Of a DNA stretch of 63,837 nucleotides, positions 54,588-62,924 are shown in pieces (positions within the stretch are counted from its first letter, which is position 1; every line of letters begins with the position of its first letter). The position numbers and the translations under genes are program-made. Below the pieces are notes generated by a model that was given only the letters and a program-made list of their open reading frames with translations, was not told the DNA's origin and did no database searches. Source of the stretch: an uncultured Lachnospiraceae bacterium (GTDB lineage Bacteria > Bacillota > Clostridia > Lachnospirales > Lachnospiraceae); contig CALWRS010000010.1 of assembly GCA_944384025.1 (NCBI GenBank), positions 1 through 63,837 on the forward strand. Reading direction: 5' to 3'.

Positions 54588-56096
54588 TTACGGCTGTTTG
54601 CTCCATTCTTCTTTTATTTTTGCATACATCTCGCTTTTTTCATACAGTTCTTCGTACTTGTCAAGCAGCGCATCCAACTCCTGCTCGCTTGCACAGCTGC
54701 GAAAGTCATCGAGAAAGTTCCGAGAAAGAACGGTTACTTCTTCACTTTCCCACCATTTAGAAAACGTTATTTCCTGGATGCAATCTGTTGAGATTACAGG
54801 GAAATATGGTAGTTCCGAGAGCTTTGTAAGATACGCTGCTTTCTCCTCTTCGCTGCTATAATCTTTCACCAGCAGCATATTTACCAAACTACTCGATCTT
54901 TCGTGTAGCAAATAAAACTGCTCTTCTTTTACTGTTTCCTGTGTTTCCCCGTAATAAAGCAGGTTTGCCGCATCCGCGTCCGTATACAGAACTTTTATAA
55001 GCTCCTGCGCTTCTTTTGGATGCTCCGCCCACGAAGTAACGCACAGGAACCCGTGCAATGTGGCATCCATATATTCCGCAAAATCATATGCGCGCATTCC
55101 CTGCGTTTTTAAATTTTCATTTGTGTCATATGGGCCAGCAAGCATTGGGGATAATTTGATGGCAAAGTTATTTTCTTCCGGGTCATACTCGTAATCTTCA
55201 CATATCCACCCGTTCTGGAAGCAGGTATACATTACCTTAACAGCTTCCCGAAACGCTTCTTCTGCAAAGATATTTACCGGCGTCACCCTCCCGTCCTGGT
55301 AACGAACCGGGACGTACGCGTCGTTATAAACTCCCCCAATGTATCTCCAGAGAAATCCCCATCTCAGATCCTGAAAAATCAGGGGAGCTATGTCCTTTTC
55401 AAAGTATCCTTTTTCTGAAAGCATCTGTAGAAGTTCAGGCAAGTCCGCAAGACAAAGCTCCTCCGGCAAGGAAATTCCGGCTTCTTCAAAAAGCTCCTCA
55501 TTAATGCATATACGAAAAGATTTTATAAAACCTCCAGCGGAGGTTAGGCCGTACACAGCGCGTGCGTCGCCTTCTCCAACGCGGATTGCTTCCCAGTAGT
55601 TCTGCGATACCTCACGCACCCAGTCTTCGTTGCTCTCTTGCTGCAAAAAAGACGTTAGCGGCTGCAAAAGACCTGCTTCGACCGCATTTGTAAGCGCGTT
55701 TTCATGTTCATCTATAAGCACTAAGTCCACGGGGGTAGACCGTTCCTTTGCCCTTGCAAGTGCTTCGTACATTTTTTTCTCGTCTGTTGTGCCCCGGAAG
55801 ATATCCACGTAAAATCCGTACCCTTTTTCCCTTAAATAGTGATTAAATCGCAGTACGTTCTCATTAGGGGGCGCAGCCGAATAAGTATTCAGCATAATGT
55901 TTATGCGGACTTCCCCCTCTTCCGGGATAAAAGGCTTATCTAGCGGAACAGACGGGGTTGGTGTAGTTACTGCCCCCGTCTGTTCAGGACTTACAGCGGA
56001 AGAAGGGAGGGGCTGCACCGTGTCCGAAGTAGGAGCGGCGCAGGAAGTAAAAATAACAAAAACAAGCAACAAAACTGTAAAGAAACTCTTTTTCAT
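54588..56096 (-). CDS. Extracellular solute-binding lipoprotein (family 1-like)
   Basis: 502 residues. Lipobox FTSC, Ser/Pro/Thr-rich linker, then a two-domain binding-protein fold with the family style (INEELFEEAGISLPEEL, LMLSEKGYFEKDIAPL, GFLCVTSWAEHPKEAQELIKVLY). Usually such proteins feed sugar importers, but no import permeases are encoded here; the neighbouring ABC transporter looks like an exporter or extractor. It may have been recruited as a sensor or receptor. GGGAGGGAG before the ATG. Confidence 0.85.
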   Translation of the reverse strand: MKKSFFTVLLLVFVIFTSCAAPTSDTVQPLPSSAVSPEQTGAVTTPTPSVPLDKPFIPEEGEVRINIMLNTYSAAPPNENVLRFNHYLREKGYGFYVDIFRGTTDEKKMYEALARAKERSTPVDLVLIDEHENALTNAVEAGLLQPLTSFLQQESNEDWVREVSQNYWEAIRVGEGDARAVYGLTSAGGFIKSFRICINEELFEEAGISLPEELCLADLPELLQMLSEKGYFEKDIAPLIFQDLRWGFLWRYIGGVYNDAYVPVRYQDGRVTPVNIFAEEAFREAVKVMYTCFQNGWICEDYEYDPEENNFAIKLSPMLAGPYDTNENLKTQGMRAYDFAEYMDATLHGFLCVTSWAEHPKEAQELIKVLYTDADAANLLYYGETQETVKEEQFYLLHERSSSLVNMLLVKDYSSEEEKAAYLTKLSELPYFPVISTDCIQEITFSKWWESEEVTVLSRNFLDDFRSCASEQELDALLDKYEELYEKSEMYAKIKEEWSKQP

Positions 56097-56112
56097 ATGC
56101 TCCCTCCCTGTT

Positions 56113-57447
56113 CTAAATACCTCCGGTCAAGCTATAAATTACATCCAAAGAACCTTGTTTGTTAAAGATATCTTCTTCTTTCACTAAGCAGGGCGTATCT
56201 CCCCACTGTACAGAATCCGGAAACGTTACAAACGCATAGCCGTTTTCCAAAGCCATGTACATCCGAATTGGAAGTTCCTTCTCTTCCAAGGCAGTAAATG
56301 TCCCGTCCGCAGAAAGTAAGAACGACTGTACCAATGAAACATCTCCATCTGCAGGGCGGTGTTCCTCCTGCAAATACAAACGGTCTGTAAAACGGATTGC
56401 TTTGATAACGCTTTCCTCCGGTACGTCATAAAGTTTTTTCACATTGCCGTCTAACGTTTTATAACAAAGCGTTCGGTCTTCTACGTAAACCACGCCTCCG
56501 GTAAACACATCGACAAAATAGGATTCCTGCTCTGTTCCTTCGAGCGCTAAGAACGTATAAGAACCGAGCTGCGTCTGTTCCAGTGTGTCCATTTGAATCG
56601 TCAAAACGTTTTGAGAAGCGTTCCGGGAAAACATCTCAGAAACCTTTTGAAAAGCTTCCGGATCTTCTTGGTCTATCTTTGATACTTCATCGATAAGATT
56701 TGCCGGAGCGGAAACGTAGGTGTATATCAAAACATCATCGACCCGGTTCATATAGTATACATTCTGGTAAGGCTCTTCCAGCGTTGGGAAAAGCATCCGA
56801 TACGTACCTGTAGACAACGTCAATTCCATAACTCCGAAGAAGTCAAAGTCCAAATAACCATCCATAAAAGGAATATGTTTAATCTTGCTGACTACCAAAT
56901 ACGCTTTTCCGTCTTCCACGAATTGATATCCTACCACTTCGGGTGGAAGACCAAAGCAGTACCCGGAAATGTCCGCAACCTCTTCCCAGCCGCCTCCGCC
57001 TACCGGCTTACGGCTAACATAAAACCCATACTCCTCCGCAGATTCCCAAACGGAAAACACGTAAACGTATCCATCCGCGTACGCCAGTATTCCGGCTCCT
57101 TTCGGGCATTCTGCCTCGCACGTCACGGGAATGCCGGCTTCTTCGTCGCTTGGGACATGACGGCAAGAGAGATCGCTGCACATAATAACGGGTTGTGTGC
57201 TCTCCTGCCCTAACGGCGAGTAATATAACAAGCGATCATTTCGAAAATAAAATGCGCCGTTTTTGGAAAAGGTAGTGGTACCCGCTGACATTCCCACTTC
57301 AAAATAGGAGCGATCGCCAAAATCCGACAGCTCCGAAAGCGTAATGCCTGCCGGCTGCTTGTGGTTTTTGTCCTCTTTACACGCTGTTAAACTAAGCAAA
57401 AGTACAAAAAGCAAAATCCCCAATACCAGCTTTTTTCTCATATGCAT
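56113..57447 (-). CDS. Beta-propeller-like lipoprotein, copy 1
   Basis: 444 residues, identical in sequence to copy 2 at 58349-59683 and about half identical by eye to the lipoprotein at 49844-51232. Lipobox SLTAC, then strand repeats (AFYFRNDRLLYYSPLGQ, CSDLSCRH, AECPKGAG, YADGYVYVFS, VEDGKAYLVVS). Four cysteines near residues 90-115 could form disulfides or bind metal. GGGGAGGGG precedes the ATG. It should be anchored to the outer face of the membrane. Function unknown. Confidence 0.87.
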   Translation of the reverse strand: MHMRKKLVLGILLFVLLLSLTACKEDKNHKQPAGITLSELSDFGDRSYFEVGMSAGTTTFSKNGAFYFRNDRLLYYSPLGQESTQPVIMCSDLSCRHVPSDEEAGIPVTCEAECPKGAGILAYADGYVYVFSVWESAEEYGFYVSRKPVGGGGWEEVADISGYCFGLPPEVVGYQFVEDGKAYLVVSKIKHIPFMDGYLDFDFFGVMELTLSTGTYRMLFPTLEEPYQNVYYMNRVDDVLIYTYVSAPANLIDEVSKIDQEDPEAFQKVSEMFSRNASQNVLTIQMDTLEQTQLGSYTFLALEGTEQESYFVDVFTGGVVYVEDRTLCYKTLDGNVKKLYDVPEESVIKAIRFTDRLYLQEEHRPADGDVSLVQSFLLSADGTFTALEEKELPIRMYMALENGYAFVTFPDSVQWGDTPCLVKEEDIFNKQGSLDVIYSLTGGI

Positions 57448-57493
57448 CTCTCCCCTCCCCTTTCGTTCGCCTACGGTTCATTCCGGCGAGCAA

Positions 57494-57869
57494 TTAGTCC
57501 CGTACTTTCACTTCCGTATACTCATACACTTGCGTACCATCTACAGGATAACTATGTGTTCCATTGAGTTTCAATTTTACATAGGATTTAACGGTTGCGG
57601 GAACTCTGGGTTTTGCGTAAGCTCCGTACTGCCCTATGTCATATGCACTTACCGACTCCGTTTTTCCCGTGTTATGGTTATAGTAGGTCAGGGTGGAGCT
57701 AGTCCCAGTAGATACTGCTGCTGAGCAGGAAGTTACAGAATGATCCCCATATAGCACATCATTAAAAGTCGAGGTTCCCCTTGCAGCCATACCGTTATCA
57801 TATGTGTTTTTGAAATTTTGTGGATACAACCAACGCAATACGCATTAATTTTTTTCCTTTTTTATTCAT
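57494..57869 (-). pseudogene. Small secreted protein gene, copy 1, broken in the signal peptide
   Basis: Related to 59730-60152. The original ATG (57869) and first codons (MNKKGKKLM) are intact, but compared with copy 2 a net 47 bases are missing in the signal-peptide region near 57822-57830, shifting the frame. The mature part is still open (NFKNTYDNGMAARG ... TEVKVRD), but only behind an unlikely TTG start at 57838 that has no signal peptide. The upstream ribosome site is also weaker than in copy 2. Confidence 0.75.
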
Positions 57870-57930
57870 GGTTTTATACCTCGTTTCCCTTTTACTCAAG
57901 GGCCGCTCATACTTGTTACACAAAATATTC

Positions 57931-58332
57931 TTATTTACTGCTCCCCGTAGATTCTTCATAAATGAACTCTTCTAAGGCTATACAGTGTTCGCCCAAGAGT
58001 GAAATTTCCTGTCCTTCCTCTTCCTGTGAAGGCGTAAAAATAACAATGCTCCCGTATCTTCCAATACTATACAAGTGCTGCGTACTCGACTCACCGGTTT
58101 CCTTGTCCGTATGCGTCAGTTCCGCGCTGACAAACGTCATTTTCCCTTTATCACAGGCGGAAATCGAACACGTGCCGTACACAGTATGGCTTAATTGCGA
58201 AGACATGCCCACGTGCACGTCTCCGTCGAATGTGTGCTCGGCAGATACTAGGTAGGCATAAATTGACTCCGCATGGAAAAATCCGATGCTTAACATCCCT
58301 CCGATAAGGATTGCTGCGCATATTTTTTTCAT
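57931..58332 (-). CDS. Small secreted protein, divergent member
   Basis: 133 residues with a signal peptide (1-26, cleavage near IYA). The mature part keeps the plan of the 140-residue protein at 59730-60152: a Cys in a CSISAC-like stretch, a run like THTDKETGES, and LYSIGRYGS beside the other's AYNMGQYGA. I take the two as remote relatives. Located between the two lipoprotein copies. Role unknown; a secreted peptide factor or small toxin is possible. Confidence 0.7.
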   Translation of the reverse strand: MKKICAAILIGGMLSIGFFHAESIYAYLVSAEHTFDGDVHVGMSSQLSHTVYGTCSISACDKGKMTFVSAELTHTDKETGESSTQHLYSIGRYGSIVIFTPSQEEEGQEISLLGEHCIALEEFIYEESTGSSK

Positions 58333-58348
58333 ATGATCCCTCCCTGTT

Positions 58349-59683
58349 CTAAATACCTCCGGTCAAGCTATAAATTACATCCAAGGAACCTTGTTTGTTA
58401 AAGATATCTTCTTCTTTCACTAAGCAGGGCGTATCTCCCCACTGTACAGAATCCGGAAACGTTACAAACGCATAGCCGTTTTCCAAAGCCATGTACATCC
58501 GAATTGGAAGTTCCTTCTCTTCCAAGGCAGTAAATGTCCCGTCCGCAGAAAGTAAGAACGACTGTACCAATGAAACATCTCCATCTGCAGGGCGGTGTTC
58601 CTCCTGCAAATACAAACGGTCTGTAAAACGGATTGCTTTGATAACGCTTTCCTCCGGTACGTCATAAAGTTTTTTCACATTGCCGTCTAACGTTTTATAA
58701 CAAAGCGTTCGGTCTTCTACGTAAACCACGCCTCCGGTAAACACATCGACAAAATAGGATTCCTGCTCTGTTCCTTCGAGCGCTAAGAACGTATAAGAAC
58801 CGAGCTGCGTCTGTTCCAGTGTGTCCATTTGAATCGTCAAAACGTTTTGAGAAGCGTTCCGGGAAAACATCTCAGAAACCTTTTGAAAAGCTTCCGGATC
58901 TTCTTGGTCTATCTTTGATACTTCATCGATAAGATTTGCCGGAGCGGAAACGTAGGTGTATATCAAAACATCATCGACCCGGTTCATATAGTATACATTC
59001 TGGTAAGGCTCTTCCAGCGTTGGGAAAAGCATCCGATACGTACCTGTAGACAACGTCAATTCCATAACTCCGAAGAAGTCAAAGTCCAAATAACCATCCA
59101 TAAAAGGAATATGTTTAATCTTGCTGACTACCAAATACGCTTTTCCGTCTTCCACGAATTGATATCCTACCACTTCGGGTGGAAGACCAAAGCAGTACCC
59201 GGAAATGTCCGCAACCTCTTCCCAGCCGCCTCCGCCTACCGGCTTACGGCTAACATAAAACCCATACTCCTCCGCAGATTCCCAAACGGAAAACACGTAA
59301 ACGTATCCATCCGCGTACGCCAGTATTCCGGCTCCTTTCGGGCATTCTGCCTCGCACGTCACGGGAATGCCGGCTTCTTCGTCGCTTGGGACATGACGGC
59401 AAGAGAGATCGCTGCACATAATAACGGGTTGTGTGCTCTCCTGCCCTAACGGCGAGTAATATAACAAGCGATCATTTCGAAAATAAAATGCGCCGTTTTT
59501 GGAAAAGGTAGTGGTACCCGCTGACATTCCCACTTCAAAATAGGAGCGATCGCCAAAATCCGACAGCTCCGAAAGCGTAATGCCTGCCGGCTGCTTGTGG
59601 TTTTTGTCCTCTTTACACGCTGTTAAACTAAGCAAAAGTACAAAAAGCAAAATCCCCAATACCAGCTTTTTTCTCATATGCAT
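58349..59683 (-). CDS. Beta-propeller-like lipoprotein, copy 2
   Basis: Same 444-residue protein as 56113-57447, produced by the tandem duplication; the one base difference noticed does not change the protein. The ribosome site and leader are also shared. Identity of the copies suggests either a very recent duplication or ongoing gene conversion, because the genes beside them have already diverged. Confidence 0.87.
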   Translation of the reverse strand: MHMRKKLVLGILLFVLLLSLTACKEDKNHKQPAGITLSELSDFGDRSYFEVGMSAGTTTFSKNGAFYFRNDRLLYYSPLGQESTQPVIMCSDLSCRHVPSDEEAGIPVTCEAECPKGAGILAYADGYVYVFSVWESAEEYGFYVSRKPVGGGGWEEVADISGYCFGLPPEVVGYQFVEDGKAYLVVSKIKHIPFMDGYLDFDFFGVMELTLSTGTYRMLFPTLEEPYQNVYYMNRVDDVLIYTYVSAPANLIDEVSKIDQEDPEAFQKVSEMFSRNASQNVLTIQMDTLEQTQLGSYTFLALEGTEQESYFVDVFTGGVVYVEDRTLCYKTLDGNVKKLYDVPEESVIKAIRFTDRLYLQEEHRPADGDVSLVQSFLLSADGTFTALEEKELPIRMYMALENGYAFVTFPDSVQWGDTPCLVKEEDIFNKQGSLDVIYSLTGGI

Positions 59684-59729
59684 CTCTCCCCTCCCCTTTC
59701 GTTCGCCTACGGTTCATTCCGGCGAGCAA

Positions 59730-60152
59730 TTAGTCCCGTACTTTCACTTCCGTATACTCATACACTTGCGTACCATCTACAGGATAACTATGTGTTCCAT
59801 TGAGTTTCAATTTTACATAGCGTTTAACGGTTGCGGAAACTCTGGGTTCTGCATAAGCTCCGTACTGTCCCATGTTATATGCACTTACCGACTCCGTTTT
59901 TCCCGTGTCATGGTTATAGTAGGTCAGCGTGGCTCTGGTCCCAACAGATACTGCTGCTGAACAGGAAGTTACAGAATGATCCCCATGTTCTACATTATTA
60001 AATTCTGAGGATCCCCTTGCAGTCATCCCGTTATCATATGTGTTTTTGAAATTTTGTGGATGTCCGGTACCCGCAGAAGCCGGCATTGCATTTGTCAGCA
60101 CCATGCCCCCAACCAACGCAATACACATTAATTTTTTTCCTTTTTTGTTCAT
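59730..60152 (-). CDS. Small secreted protein, intact copy 2
   Basis: 140 residues from ATG 60152 with AAGGAGG 9 bases upstream. Signal peptide 1-28 ends in PASA. Mature part of about 112 residues is polar and Tyr/Thr/Ser-rich (HSVTSCSAAVS, TLTYYNHDTGKTES, MGQYGAYAEPRVSATVKRY) with a single Cys. I do not recognise the family; the last third recalls lactococcin 972-type bacteriocins in residue pattern only. First gene of the operon, directly behind two promoters. Confidence 0.75.
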   Translation of the reverse strand: MNKKGKKLMCIALVGGMVLTNAMPASAGTGHPQNFKNTYDNGMTARGSSEFNNVEHGDHSVTSCSAAVSVGTRATLTYYNHDTGKTESVSAYNMGQYGAYAEPRVSATVKRYVKLKLNGTHSYPVDGTQVYEYTEVKVRD

Positions 60153-60181
60153 GGATTTATACCTCCTTTTCATTTTATTCA

Positions 60182-60210
60182 AGAGTAACACACATTTTTC
60201 AAGATGTCAA
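60182..60210 (-). promoter_or_regulatory. Proximal promoter of the secreted-protein/lipoprotein operon
   Basis: Minus-strand TTGACA (60205-60210), 17-base spacer, TACTCT (60182-60187), ending 30 bases before the first start codon. Confidence 0.65.
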
Positions 60211-60312
60211 GCGCTTTTATTTTCGCGAGGTTGTACCCCCCCCCTCTTCAATTGTTCGACAATTTCAGAACGTTATCACCGCGAAAGTTCCAACAGTGAA
60301 TATTTTTAGTTT

Positions 60313-60341
60313 AGTGTACCACCGGTTGTCTTGCTTGTCAA
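60313..60341 (-). promoter_or_regulatory. Distal promoter of the secreted-protein/lipoprotein operon
   Basis: Minus-strand TTGACA (60336-60341), 17-base spacer, TACACT (60313-60318). An inverted repeat GTCTTGCTTGTCAAGAC (60328-60344) covers the -35 box and could be an operator. Between this and the proximal promoter lie a dyad AATTGTTCGACAATT (60250-60264) and a run of nine G on the minus strand (60236-60244). Confidence 0.6.
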
Positions 60342-60360
60342 GACGTTTTATTTTTTTCTG

Positions 60361-60400
60361 TTGAAATTAATTTCTCTTTCGCTTATAGTAGAAAGAGAAA
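60361..60400 (+). promoter_or_regulatory. Promoter with 10-bp dyad over the -10 box, flavin reductase-rubredoxin gene
   Basis: TTGAAA (60361-60366), 17-base spacer, TATAGT (60384-60389). A perfect inverted repeat TTTCTCTTTC (60371-60380)/GAAAGAGAAA (60391-60400) brackets the -10 box and looks like a repressor site. The sequence does not match the PerR or Fur consensus. Confidence 0.65.
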
Positions 60401-60430
60401 AGAACTATCTAATAATGAAAGGGGAACATC

Positions 60431-61042
60431 ATGGATAAAAAAGCGATGTACAAGCTCTCTTACGGACTCTTTGTCTTAACTTCGTGCCACAAAGGAAAAG
60501 ACAGCGGCTGTATTATCAACACGGCCGGTCAGGTTACCTCGGAGCCGAACCGACTAAGTATTGCAGTCAATAAATCGAACTATACGCACGACCTAATCTT
60601 ATCGTCCGGGATTTTCAACATTTCTGTTTTGAGTGAAGATGCTTCCTTCTCCGTTTTCCAACACTTTGGTTTTCAGTCCGGAAGGGAAGTTGAGAAATTT
60701 AAAGACTACGCCGCATGTAAGCGCAGCGAAAATGGATTGTATTACATAACGGAAGGAACGAACGCCTACCTTAGCGCACATGTAGAACAGGCTGTCGATT
60801 TAGGCACGCACACCATGTTTATTGCGCGCGTTACAGATATGCAGCTTCTTTCCTCCGCTCCTTCGGCAACGTACACCTACTACCAGTCTCACGTAAAGCC
60901 AAAGCCGGAAGCGGCGCAAAAGGAAGGAAAAACAAGCTGGAGATGTACCGTCTGCGGTTATGTTTACGAAGGAGAAGAACTGCCCGACGACTTTATCTGC
61001 CCGTTGTGTAAACACCCGGCATCGGATTTTGAACGCATATAA
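60431..61042 (+). CDS. Flavin reductase-rubredoxin fusion (high-molecular-weight rubredoxin type)
   Basis: 203 residues. N-terminal FMN-binding flavin reductase-like domain (about 1-150; LTSCHKGKDSGCIINTAGQVTSEP, FNISVLSED) and C-terminal rubredoxin (about 165-203) with CTVCGY and CPLCKH iron ligands. Such Hrb proteins pass electrons from NAD(P)H to flavodiiron or rubrerythrin-type oxygen and peroxide reductases in anaerobes. AAAGGGGA before the ATG. Convergent with the next gene, 8 bases between stops. Confidence 0.92.
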   Translation: MDKKAMYKLSYGLFVLTSCHKGKDSGCIINTAGQVTSEPNRLSIAVNKSNYTHDLILSSGIFNISVLSEDASFSVFQHFGFQSGREVEKFKDYAACKRSENGLYYITEGTNAYLSAHVEQAVDLGTHTMFIARVTDMQLLSSAPSATYTYYQSHVKPKPEAAQKEGKTSWRCTVCGYVYEGEELPDDFICPLCKHPASDFERI

Positions 61043-61050
61043 CCTCCTGC

Positions 61051-62019
61051 CTATCTTGCATCGGCAAATTCCACTTTGATACGAACGAACTCTTCTATAT
61101 CCCGAAGCAATGCATACAGCTCCGCGCGGTCTTCAAACTCCGCGCGGCTTGCCGGGAGCGGGTTGGATTTCATCTCCTCGTCCATTTTTGAAAACGCTTC
61201 CAGCAGCGCTTTTCCCGTGTTTTCTTTGTGAAATTCTGCCGCTAGCCGCGCGAGATAGTCCGAAATCCTTTGTGCCGTTATTGGCTTTGTTTGCAGCCGT
61301 CTTACGCGGCGGTACATGTCGTAAAGTACGCGCGCCTGCTGTTCACGCATCTGAATATACTCCCCGTCAAACGTATCCTTTGTTCCAAACTGGTTGTTGT
61401 AGTTTTCCTCCGCCATCTTATAAGCCGCGGCAATCGCCTGTTCCAGCACATGAAAACACGCGCCGTTGTAGTCGGAAAGATCGCAATCAACAATCCTTAC
61501 GGACATGCGGTGCAAAATGGTACGAATCTGCTCATCCGCCTCTTCTCTAAGCCGTTTCATATAGCTGCTTCGCTTATGCAGATGCAAATTGGCGGCAATC
61601 CCAACGCCCACTCCCAAAAGAAACAAAAGGATTTCGTTTCTGATCTCTCCCGCTCCCATCGCCTCAAAGGTCAAAAAATGCGAGACAAGCACCGAATCCA
61701 TCGCTATTGCCGCCGGTTGGCGGATTGTGTGGCACAAAAATATAAAGGCAGCAAGGTAGAAGAAGAACGCGTGCAACGTAAAACCCATCGTCCAAAAGCT
61801 CAGGGCAGCAAGTGCTAAGGCGCATACAAAAGCAGCCAAGCGTCCTGCCGCTGTTCGAATGGTTTCTTTTTTTGTGGGCTGAATTGTCAAAATCGCTATA
61901 ATTCCGGCGGATACAGCAAACTCCAATTCCAAAAAAGTGGCAAGCAAAATTGCAAGAATCGCCGCCAGCGTCATTTTAACGACGGAGGGCAGCATGGGAC
62001 CGTACTTACGAAGCTTCAT
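61051..62019 (-). CDS. Aromatic acid exporter-like (ArAE/FUSC family) membrane protein
   Basis: 322 residues. Residues 1-150 contain five or six hydrophobic helices beginning with MKLRKYGPMLPSVVKMTLAA and including LTIQPTKKETIRTAAGR, typical of this family; residues 155-320 are a cytoplasmic helical domain (ArAE_1_C type). Members are putative effluxers of aromatic acids; substrate not known here. Single gene. Confidence 0.85.
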   Translation of the reverse strand: MKLRKYGPMLPSVVKMTLAAILAILLATFLELEFAVSAGIIAILTIQPTKKETIRTAAGRLAAFVCALALAALSFWTMGFTLHAFFFYLAAFIFLCHTIRQPAAIAMDSVLVSHFLTFEAMGAGEIRNEILLFLLGVGVGIAANLHLHKRSSYMKRLREEADEQIRTILHRMSVRIVDCDLSDYNGACFHVLEQAIAAAYKMAEENYNNQFGTKDTFDGEYIQMREQQARVLYDMYRRVRRLQTKPITAQRISDYLARLAAEFHKENTGKALLEAFSKMDEEMKSNPLPASRAEFEDRAELYALLRDIEEFVRIKVEFADAR

Positions 62020-62107
62020 CTTCCGGGGACTCTCTTTCTTAAATCTGATTGAGTAGTATACCCGTTTTCCGCTCCTGCGTCAATCATGCGCGCCGTATCC
62101 ACAAAAA

Positions 62108-62147
62108 ATACGCCCGTCATTCGCCAAAAAAGCGAATAACGGGCGTA
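62108..62147 (-). terminator. Terminator of the cynS-FNT operon
   Basis: On the minus strand arms TACGCCCG-TT-ATTCGC and GCGAAT-GA-CGGGCGTA enclose a T-rich loop and are followed by TTTTTTG. It lies 7 bases after the stop of the channel gene. Confidence 0.85.
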
Positions 62148-62153
62148 ATATTT

Positions 62154-62894
62154 TTAACTGTCAGCCATTTGCGGCTTTTTCTTCTTGCTGGTAGAGCAGA
62201 AATAATACGGAAGGGAGAACAGCACAATCCCGCCAAACATGTTGCCCAGTACTACCGGCACGAGATTGCTCACAAAACCACCCCACGTCACAACGTCGCT
62301 TGTGGACGCAAACGGCGAAAGTACTCCCATTGCCAAAAGGGTCATATTGGCAATGCTATGTTCCAGTCCAATGCCGATGAAGGCAAACAGACCCCACCAA
62401 ATCATAATCAGCTTGCCGGAATCGGAACTAAGCTTCTGTCCGCACCAAACCGCAACGCACACGCAGATGTTGCAAAGCGCTCCGCGGAAAAACAGCTCCA
62501 TAAAGTCCGGATTGATTTTGTTTGCGCTCATAGTTACAACGAACTTGCCAAACAGATTGATGATCCATACGTAGCACGCTTCCAGCCAGCTGATTTTTTT
62601 GCTCATTGCGCCTATGCCAAGCAGCATATTGTTTCCGGTAAACAAGTCGCTGCCGCACATAATGCACATCGAAAGCGCCGGCCCGAAGCTCGCGCCCATA
62701 ATCAGTTTCGTAAATCCTGCCGAGTACTCGTTCCCGCTTACCTGCGCGCCAAGCGTGAAAATCAGGGCGATTCCGATACCGATATAAGCGCCCGCAAACA
62801 TCGAATACACAAAGCACCTTAACAGGCTGTTCTTTGCGTAATCTACCTTAACCCTTGCAACATTGGATATTTTTTCAATTACCGCAGTTTCCAT
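62154..62894 (-). CDS. Formate/nitrite transporter-family channel
   Basis: 246 residues with six hydrophobic helices and FNT patterns (FVYSMFAGAYIGIGIAL near the N-terminus, MCGSDLFTGNNMLL, LFAFIGIGLEHSIANM, then the NMFGGIVLF helix). The family moves small monovalent anions such as formate, nitrite, hydrosulfide or lactate. It lies 30 bases after the cyanase gene in one transcript, so cyanate (or the bicarbonate used with it) is a plausible cargo; that is inference. Confidence 0.9.
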   Translation of the reverse strand: METAVIEKISNVARVKVDYAKNSLLRCFVYSMFAGAYIGIGIALIFTLGAQVSGNEYSAGFTKLIMGASFGPALSMCIMCGSDLFTGNNMLLGIGAMSKKISWLEACYVWIINLFGKFVVTMSANKINPDFMELFFRGALCNICVCVAVWCGQKLSSDSGKLIMIWWGLFAFIGIGLEHSIANMTLLAMGVLSPFASTSDVVTWGGFVSNLVPVVLGNMFGGIVLFSLPYYFCSTSKKKKPQMADS

Positions 62895-62924
62895 AAAAGT
62901 GCACCCCCTTTTTCTTACGCAGTC

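Larger units (their letters stand above)
56101..59820 (-). repeat. Tandem duplication, offset 2236 bp
   Basis: 56101-57584 and 58337-59820 are nearly identical: I noticed one base difference (A at 56149, G at 58385) but did not compare every base. The identical block holds the whole 444-residue lipoprotein gene, its leader, and the last codons of the small secreted-protein gene upstream. Beyond 57584/59820 the copies are still related but diverge. The unit between copies also holds the 133-residue small protein at 57931-58332. Confidence 0.9.

Noticed and set aside
57494-57838. A 114-codon gene starting with TTG at 57838
   Set aside because: It has no signal peptide and no ribosome site; comparison with copy 2 shows that it is the frameshifted remainder of the secreted-protein gene.
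59730-60152. Lactococcin 972-family bacteriocin
   Set aside because: A few residues align by pattern (HSVTS, GQ--A--P-VS) and the transporter context fits, but length, tryptophan/glycine start motif and the cysteine do not. Not enough for a call.
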